The notes under the pieces are model-generated. The model was not told where the DNA came from, ran no database searches, and saw nothing but the letters and a program-made list of their open reading frames with translations. A stretch of DNA of 11,641 nt from an uncultured Spirochaetia bacterium (GTDB taxonomy: Bacteria > Spirochaetota > UBA4802 > JAGODF01): contig CALCJG010000119.1 in assembly GCA_937967705.1 (NCBI GenBank), positions 1 to 11,641 of the forward strand, written 5' to 3'. Below, piece by piece: positions 7,029 through 11,641 of this stretch (position 1 is the first letter of the stretch; each line of letters starts with the position of its first letter). The translations under genes were made by a program, and so were the position numbers.

Positions 7029-7706
7029 ATGTTTGACATCAAAGACTACTACAGTGAGGAAAATCCCTGCCTCGACAAAAGCTCCCTCTACTACGAAGTG
7101 GGCAGCATAGAGGAGGATCTTTCCCGGGACATCGATCTGCTGCTGAAAAACCGCTTCGACAGCCTCTACAAAAAGGATAAGTTCAAGCGGAAAAACCACG
7201 GGATCGACATCATCTATCCCAGGCTGGCCTATCCCGGGCCGCGTTCACTGATAAGAGGCGCCGACCACATACGGTTTCTCCTTTCCCTCTACCCCTTTCC
7301 CTCGGATCTCGACAATCTTCAGAAGGTGGTCCTGCGTCCCCGTTATGTGGAGATTGCCGGCGTCGAACTGATAGCCCTGTACCTCCGTAAGAGCGGCATA
7401 CTGGTTCAGTATCTGTATCATCCCCATTTCTACAATGTTGATGACAGCCCTTTTAGGGACTACGCCGAATTCAAGCCGATCGATCTGAATGATTTTTCCC
7501 GCGCCCATTTGGCGGAAAACTCCACGCCACGGTCCTGCCCGGTGAACCCGCGCATCCCCCCTTTCTGGTATCTGATCTCCCTGATCGGCCACTCGAGGGA
7601 CGACCGGATAGATAAGTTCTTTCTGAAACAGGAAGCCCGGGAAGATCCGCAGACCTATGACACCCTCAACGAGATATCCTTCTTCTACTCACGGCACGGC
7701 TATTGA
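7029..7706 (+). CDS. Conserved-looking hypothetical protein, 225 residues
   Basis: I do not recognise this protein. It is predicted soluble and cytoplasmic, with no signal peptide and no clear transmembrane helix; FWYLISLIG near the C-terminus is the most hydrophobic stretch. It is rich in Tyr, Asp, Arg and Leu. Recognisable segments include DIIYPRLAYPGPRSLIRGAD, LRPRYVEIAGVELIALYLRK and NPRIPPFWYLISLIGHSRDD. Codon use matches its neighbours, and the gene is closely joined to the phosphatase downstream: its TGA stop shares one base with the phosphatase ATG (TGATG), so the two are probably translationally coupled. No SD is visible before ATG 7029, but a promoter is spaced to start transcription there. 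A function tied to the phosphatase is possible but not shown. Being a real gene is likely; its function is unknown. Confidence 0.8.
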   Translation: MFDIKDYYSEENPCLDKSSLYYEVGSIEEDLSRDIDLLLKNRFDSLYKKDKFKRKNHGIDIIYPRLAYPGPRSLIRGADHIRFLLSLYPFPSDLDNLQKVVLRPRYVEIAGVELIALYLRKSGILVQYLYHPHFYNVDDSPFRDYAEFKPIDLNDFSRAHLAENSTPRSCPVNPRIPPFWYLISLIGHSRDDRIDKFFLKQEAREDPQTYDTLNEISFFYSRHGY

Positions 7707-8500
7707 TGAGGTACGTCGATTACCACAATCACACCTATCTCTGTGAGCACGCCACGGGAATGCCGGAGGAGTATATCCGCAGGGCCCTGGAACTGGGTCT
7801 TGCGGAAATCGGTTTTTCCGATCACGCTCCCCTTCCCGAAGGACTCCGGGAGGGGATCACCATGCGCCCCGAACAGATCGAGACCTACATAGCCCTGATC
7901 GAGGAACAGAGGGAGATATACAGGGACCGTATTGGCATCCGGATCGGTTTCGAGGTGGATTACCCGCTGCATGACTCCTTCCCCGCATCCTATTTAACCG
8001 ACAACAGGCTGGATTATCTGATCGGCTCCTGCCATTTCCTGGAAGACTGGGCCTTCGATCACCCGGATTTCCAGGAGGAATTCCACCGGCGGGACATCGA
8101 CGGGGTTTACCAACAGTACTACGGGATACTGAACGGCCTGATACAGACGGGCCATTTCCAGATACTGGGCCATCTGGACTTGGTGAAAAAATTCGGGCAC
8201 CGCTCCCTCCGTTCTTTCGAGGATGAGATATCGCGCCTGGGCAGGGCCCTTTCGGGCGGTTCCCTCTCGGTGGAACTCAACACAGCGGGACTGCGCAAAC
8301 CCGTCGGTGAGATATATCCCTCCCCCCGCATACTAGAGATCCTTTTTGAAAACAACGTCCCCGTGACATTGGGCTCCGATTCCCATTTACCGGAGGAGGT
8401 CGGTTACGAATTCAGCCGTGCGGCGGAGATACTCCGAAGCTGCGGCTACCGCAGCATCTCCGGATATCAGCGGAAGAAGCGTTACGATGTTCCCCTCTGA
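7706..8500 (+). CDS. Histidinol-phosphatase, PHP family (HisK/HisJ type)
   Basis: A 264-residue metal-dependent phosphoesterase of the PHP superfamily, most like histidinol-phosphatase, which removes phosphate from L-histidinol phosphate in histidine synthesis. The metal-site motifs are in order: HNH (residues 7-9), H15 in LCEHATG, D39-H40 in GFSDHAP, E83 and D85 in GFEVDY, H110 in GSCHFLEDWAFDHPDF, H156 and D158 in GHLDLVKKF, and D225 and H227 in GSDSH. GSCHF and the GHLDLVKKF element are typical of HisJ/HisK. Length is normal. The ATG at 7706 overlaps the upstream stop by one base (TGATG); a TTG one codon earlier is less likely. It overlaps the next gene by 14 bases. No other his gene is in the window, so the exact substrate is inferred, and a related PHP phosphatase activity cannot be excluded. 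Confidence 0.87.
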   Translation: MRYVDYHNHTYLCEHATGMPEEYIRRALELGLAEIGFSDHAPLPEGLREGITMRPEQIETYIALIEEQREIYRDRIGIRIGFEVDYPLHDSFPASYLTDNRLDYLIGSCHFLEDWAFDHPDFQEEFHRRDIDGVYQQYYGILNGLIQTGHFQILGHLDLVKKFGHRSLRSFEDEISRLGRALSGGSLSVELNTAGLRKPVGEIYPSPRILEILFENNVPVTLGSDSHLPEEVGYEFSRAAEILRSCGYRSISGYQRKKRYDVPL

Positions 8501-9245
8501 TCACCTCGAATCCATTGCGCTCCCCTTCCCGAAGACCTCCGGGGGAATCTATCGGGCTGATGTCTTCCATGATCTTTTCCTCGGAACAGCCGGCCGGGAG
8601 GGAAACCCGGTGGATTACTCCCTCGACAGCGCTTCCGTCCGGTTTCAGGAAAAAGCACTCCTGACCAGGCAAAAAGGACTGGAAGGCCGCCGAATCATCA
8701 TGCTCGATCAGCTGCACGGCGATCTCCTCCATACGGTAACCGACTATCCCACGGAGGATCTGCCCTGGGCGGCCGGGGCCGACGGACTGATCACCACACT
8801 GCCCGGAATCTGCCTGGTCATCCGGACGGCGGATTGCGTGCCCGTTTTTCTCTTCGATCCCCGGCAGAGGATCATCGGCGCCGTCCATTCGGGCTGGCGA
8901 GGATGCCGCCTCAACATTGCCGGAAAGATGGCACGCACCCTCATCAGCGACTACGGATGCCGCCCCTCCGACCTCGTGGCCTGTCTCCTCCCCTCCATAG
9001 GACCGGAGTCCTACCAGGTCAACGAGGACGTGGCCTCGCACTTTCCCGGCCATGTCAGCCGCGAGAACAGTCATATTCTCCTCAATCTGTGGTCACAGAT
9101 AGAGGATTCCCTGACGGAGGCCGGGATTCTCCGCGAGAACGTCTACAACACCCGCCTTTGCACTCTTCAAAACAGTAACCGGTTCTTTTCTCACCGGGGG
9201 GGAGACGCGGGGAGGAATCTGAACATCGCCTACATCCCCTCCTGA
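8487..9245 (+). CDS. pgeF: Laccase-domain (YfiH/PgeF, polyphenol oxidase family) protein
   Basis: A 252-residue cytoplasmic protein of the YfiH/LACC1 family. Members have been reported as polyphenol oxidases, as peptidoglycan-editing factors, and as zinc-dependent purine nucleoside enzymes. The three expected metal ligands are present: H77 in LDQLHG, C117 in RTADCVPVFLFDP and H134 in GAVHSGWRGC. The SIGPESYQVNEDV segment lacks the Cys pair common in this family (IGPCCYEV), but those residues are not among the three ligands. The C-terminal FFSHRGGDAGRNLNIAYI matches the family end. I chose ATG 8487, which overlaps the phosphatase end by 14 bases and gives the usual family length; an upstream in-frame start at 8418 would add 23 unconserved residues. 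GGAAG about 10 bases upstream is a plausible SD. The family is certain; the physiological substrate is not. Confidence 0.9.
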   Translation: MFPSDHLESIALPFPKTSGGIYRADVFHDLFLGTAGREGNPVDYSLDSASVRFQEKALLTRQKGLEGRRIIMLDQLHGDLLHTVTDYPTEDLPWAAGADGLITTLPGICLVIRTADCVPVFLFDPRQRIIGAVHSGWRGCRLNIAGKMARTLISDYGCRPSDLVACLLPSIGPESYQVNEDVASHFPGHVSRENSHILLNLWSQIEDSLTEAGILRENVYNTRLCTLQNSNRFFSHRGGDAGRNLNIAYIPS

Positions 9246-9251
9246 TCCGGG

Positions 9252-9300
9252 GTAATCTCACCAGAATCCCATCACCCATATTACAACATTTTTTTACTTT
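9252..9300 (+). terminator. Possible weak terminator after the laccase-domain gene
   Basis: GTAAT (9252-9256) and ATTAC (9280-9284) can form a 5-bp stem with a 23-base loop. It is followed by AACA and then a T-rich run beginning at 9289 (seven T, AC, seven T). The T-tract is good but the stem is poor, so factor-independent termination is only possible. Confidence 0.3.
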
Positions 9301-9305
9301 TTTTC

Positions 9306-9334
9306 TTGTTTTCCTTACTGATCCATGTGATATT
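9306..9334 (+). promoter_or_regulatory. Candidate promoter of the HD-domain gene
   Basis: TTGTTT (9306-9311), a 17-base spacer and GATATT (9329-9334, 4 of 6) are preceded by an extended -10 TG at 9326-9327. The predicted start near 9341 gives a leader of about 27 bases. AGG at 9359-9361 is a weak SD 6 bases before the ATG. Confidence 0.35.
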
Positions 9335-9335
9335 G

Positions 9336-9348
9336 AAAGGTAACCTTT
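9336..9348. promoter_or_regulatory. Palindrome over the predicted HD-gene start site
   Basis: AAAGGT-A-ACCTTT is a perfect 6-bp inverted repeat around one centre base. Its one-base centre rules out an RNA hairpin with the full stem, so a protein-binding operator is more likely. It overlaps the predicted transcription start, as repressor sites often do. The regulator is unknown. Confidence 0.4.
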
Positions 9349-9367
9349 TAATAACAGCAGGCAGCCT

Positions 9368-10282
9368 ATGAACACTAATAATCTTCAGCTGTCCCAGGTC
9401 GTTGAAACAGGATCTTATAAAAAGCTCCTGGCAGAGGTCAGGCGCATCTTCCTCTTTCATTATTCGGATAAAGCCTATAAAAAGGTCCAGAAGGCGGCAT
9501 CCCTGACGAAGGAGCTCTTTGAGGGGGATTTCGAGGGCTATAAGGCCTGCAACACGGAATATCACGACCTGAAGCACACCATGGACGCTCTTCTGGCTTC
9601 CATGCGGCTGATAGACGGCTACAATCTTGAGGAAACTCCTCTGCCGGAACCGCTGGCATTAAACCTGCTGATAGCGGCTCTCTTCCACGATACCGGTTAT
9701 ATACAGGAATCCGGCGACGACGAGGGGACCGGGGCTAAATTCACAAAAAACCACGTCGAGCGAAGCATCCTCTTTCTGGAAAATCATCACAAACAATTCG
9801 GCATCTCCCGCAGCAGCATCACGGTCATCTCCCAGATCATACAGTGCACGGGGCTGTCCGTCGATCTGGAAAGCATCCCTTTCGCCGGGCGTGAGGACCG
9901 CATCGCCGGCTACATACTGGGAACGGCGGATCTTCTGGGGCAGATGTCCGACAGAACCTACCTGGAAAAGCTCGTCTTTCTCTACAACGAGTTCAGGGAA
10001 GCCGGCATCATGGGATTTGACACGGAATTCGACATCCTGCGCAAAACGCTGGAATTCTATAAACTCACTAAAAATCGATTCAGCTCAAACCTCATGAATA
10101 TCTTTCAATACGCCCGTCATCATTTCCGCGAACGCTTTCAGTCGGACCGGAACCTCTACATCGAGGCCATAGACCGGCACATGGATTATCTGAAAACGAT
10201 CCTGGAGGACGACACAACCAATTTCCGTCACAAGCTCAAGAGGATGAATCTCAACGAAATCAAGGCAGACCTGCATCACTGA
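9368..10282 (+). CDS. HD-domain phosphohydrolase, possible phosphodiesterase
   Basis: A 304-residue soluble protein with an HD-superfamily metal site: YHDLKHTMD (H66, H70, D73), AALFHDTGY (H107-D108), H129 in KNHVERS and D188 in LGTADLLGQM. HD enzymes hydrolyse phosphoester bonds in nucleotides or cyclic nucleotides using divalent metals. The YHxxxHxxD spacing recalls the YHNxxHAxD element of class I cyclic-nucleotide phosphodiesterases, although the rest is not typical. Residues 1-60 and 200-304 are mostly helical and unrecognised, and no HD-GYP motif (HHExxDGxGYP) is present. ATG 9368 is chosen because it follows the candidate promoter and a weak SD. The gene is monocistronic and converges on the permease gene with a 7-base overlap of the 3' ends. 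The HD fold is sure; the substrate is unknown. Confidence 0.85.
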   Translation: MNTNNLQLSQVVETGSYKKLLAEVRRIFLFHYSDKAYKKVQKAASLTKELFEGDFEGYKACNTEYHDLKHTMDALLASMRLIDGYNLEETPLPEPLALNLLIAALFHDTGYIQESGDDEGTGAKFTKNHVERSILFLENHHKQFGISRSSITVISQIIQCTGLSVDLESIPFAGREDRIAGYILGTADLLGQMSDRTYLEKLVFLYNEFREAGIMGFDTEFDILRKTLEFYKLTKNRFSSNLMNIFQYARHHFRERFQSDRNLYIEAIDRHMDYLKTILEDDTTNFRHKLKRMNLNEIKADLHH

Positions 10283-11061
10283 TCTTCCGCAGCATCTCTC
10301 TTCCCGCCGGCAAGGAAGGTTAGCGCCACGGCCATGGCCGAGTGAAACATGACCAGGGTATAACCCGTCGGGAAATCCAGGGAATAGGACACAAGAAGAG
10401 AGGAGGTGTTCACCAGAACCCCCAGTATCCAGGCCGAGACAAGGGGGTGCTTCCCGATGAAGTTATCCCTCCCCCACCTCTCGCCGACATGAAGGACGAT
10501 ATAGGCCGGCGCCAGCAGAATGGCAAAGACGATCAGCACCCCCGCCATCCTGACCGAGCTTGTCACGGTCAGGGAAAAGGTGACAAAAAAAAGAAGATCC
10601 CCCATCGGCCGCGTCCCCTTCCCCGTAAAGATCCCTATGATCAGCGCAATCCCGAGATAGAGCAGGGCGGCGTATAGTATGTCCATCCGGGACGTGTAGA
10701 GGATGTCATAGGCCATCAGGTTTTTAAATTCTTCAAGACCATGGGGTGATGTGGAGAGGAGAATAAAAATGGCTGAGATCCCCAGCGCATAAAGCAGGCC
10801 GATCACCGCTTCCAGATGATCGGTAAAACGGCCTGCCAGATAGATGATGAGTCCCCCCAGGAGGGCAAATCCCAGGGAAAGGGGATAGACAGCCACTCCC
10901 TCCAGTGTCAGGAGGGAGACCGCCGCCCCTAGGGCGGCCATCTGCCCTATGGCCAGGTCGGTAAAGATGATCCCCCTCCGGATGATCTGCAGACCGAAAA
11001 AGGAATGAATACCCAGCAGGACAATGGAAATGGCAAATGCCGGCAGCAACAGACTGATCAT
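10276..11061 (-). CDS. Metal (Zn/Mn) ABC transporter permease, ABC-3 family
   Basis: A 261-residue inner-membrane protein with seven or eight hydrophobic segments, of the ZnuB/MntB/TroC (ABC-3) family, which forms the membrane channel for zinc or manganese uptake. Supporting motifs are NLMAYDILYTSRMD (115-128), SVRMAGVLIVFAILLAPAY (169-187) and the C-terminal DFPTGYTLVMFHSA (229-242), all at normal family positions. Its ATG overlaps the TGA of the upstream binding-protein gene (ATGA), and a strong SD, AGGAGGTT at 11068-11075, lies 6 bases upstream, so the start is secure. The metal cannot be told from the permease alone. The stop overlaps the HD-domain gene by 7 bases in convergent orientation. 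No ATPase gene follows. Confidence 0.92.
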   Translation of the reverse strand: MISLLLPAFAISIVLLGIHSFFGLQIIRRGIIFTDLAIGQMAALGAAVSLLTLEGVAVYPLSLGFALLGGLIIYLAGRFTDHLEAVIGLLYALGISAIFILLSTSPHGLEEFKNLMAYDILYTSRMDILYAALLYLGIALIIGIFTGKGTRPMGDLLFFVTFSLTVTSSVRMAGVLIVFAILLAPAYIVLHVGERWGRDNFIGKHPLVSAWILGVLVNTSSLLVSYSLDFPTGYTLVMFHSAMAVALTFLAGGKRDAAEDQ

Positions 11062-11641
11062 TGCCCCAACCTCCTGATGATTTCTTCATACAAGGAAATG
11101 ATATCACGGGCCTCCCGCACGGCCCCCACGTCATGCGGGAGCTGGATGATCTTCACCCCGGTCTTCTCGGACAGAAACTCCGCCGGCCTGGGGGAATGAT
11201 AGACATCCTGGAAGATGTACTTCACCTTCTGTTTCCTGATCAGTCCGATCAGCCCTTCCAGATGCCGGGAAGAGGGGGGTATGCCCGGCAGCGGTTCGAT
11301 TTCTCCAACGACCTGAATACCGAAACGCTTCATAAAATAATCGTACAGACGGTGATACTGGATGACATGACAGCCTTTCAGCGGAGCCAGCCTCTTTGTC
11401 CAGAGTGCCGTACGCTTCCGCCACTCCGCCTTGAAATTGGAGCAGTTATCCCTGTAACAGTCGCCCCGTCCGGGGTCGAGAAGAGCCATGCGCTCTGCAA
11501 CGGCATCGGCAATCCGGAGGATGTTCCCGGGGTCCAGGTAATAATGAGGATTCCCCTCGGGGTGCACATCCCCGTGTTCCCTTGAGACGCTGCGGGGCAC
11601 CTGTATCTTCACCACTACGGACGAGAGATCCAGCAGCCCTT
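11058..11641 (-). CDS. Metal ABC transporter substrate-binding protein, ZnuA/TroA family (5' partial)
   Basis: The C-terminal 194 or so residues of a periplasmic zinc/manganese-binding protein; the signal peptide and N-terminal lobe lie beyond the right edge. Visible landmarks are GNPHYYLDPGN (first visible His ligand), GCHVIQYHRLYDYF (second), GEIEPLPGIPPSSRHLEGL, the linker-helix region, YIFQDVYHSP and QLPHDVGA near the end. In this family the metal is held by His residues from each lobe plus an acidic residue from the C-terminal lobe. Here QD stands where many members have Glu in the beta-strand, so ligand identity may differ. It delivers metal to the permease encoded next, with which it shares an ATGA overlap. 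GTG 11615 is internal and not the start, because the frame is open to the edge. Zinc is more likely than manganese, by inference. Confidence 0.88.
   Translation of the reverse strand, partial: GLLDLSSVVVKIQVPRSVSREHGDVHPEGNPHYYLDPGNILRIADAVAERMALLDPGRGDCYRDNCSNFKAEWRKRTALWTKRLAPLKGCHVIQYHRLYDYFMKRFGIQVVGEIEPLPGIPPSSRHLEGLIGLIRKQKVKYIFQDVYHSPRPAEFLSEKTGVKIIQLPHDVGAVREARDIISLYEEIIRRLGQ

Noticed and set aside
1..11641. Defence island, prophage, toxin-antitoxin, CRISPR or insertion sequence
   Set aside because: No repeats, integrase, transposase, Cas or toxin-like genes were found. Base and codon use look even throughout, as judged by eye.

Overview
The window looks like chromosomal DNA from a moderately GC-rich, Gram-negative-type bacterium. 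A spirochaete, possibly related to Leptospirales, is my best guess. The hints are a 7TM-DISM-type receptor fused to an AraC helix-turn-helix with a loose spirochaete-style lipobox, and an ArsB/NhaD-type antiporter with a cleavable signal peptide. ValRS and the metal-binding protein also resemble deltaproteobacterial versions, so the taxonomy is inference only. No tRNA, rRNA, CRISPR array, transposase or phage gene was seen.

Layout. Positions 1-5810 are transcribed leftward: a Na+/H+ antiporter-like membrane protein (4248-5810), then valyl-tRNA synthetase valS (1487-4132), then a seven-helix membrane sensor with a C-terminal AraC DNA-binding domain (1-1380, cut by the window edge). A strong hairpin separates the antiporter from valS. 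Positions 5811-6080 form a divergent promoter region. From 6081 to 10282 genes run rightward: an orphan J-domain protein, an unrecognised 225-residue protein, a PHP-family histidinol-phosphatase, a YfiH/PgeF-type laccase-domain protein, and, after a T-rich gap, an HD-domain phosphohydrolase. The HD gene meets the leftward metal-ABC permease tail to tail with a 7-base overlap. That permease is coupled by an ATGA overlap to a zinc/manganese solute-binding protein gene that runs off the right edge.

How the genes relate. The 225-residue gene, the phosphatase and the laccase-domain gene form a tight overlapping unit (TGATG junction, then a 14-base overlap), apparently driven by a promoter whose start site falls on the AUG of the first gene. 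The permease and binding protein are two parts of one metal importer; no ATPase gene is visible. Most other genes are housekeeping or orphan regulators with no evident shared pathway. The points most worth following are the predicted leaderless start, the unknown 225-residue protein, the orphan J-domain protein, the phosphodiesterase-like HD protein with a palindrome at its predicted start site, and the possible SD-masking leader of the membrane-bound regulator. No clear new defence or mobile system is visible.
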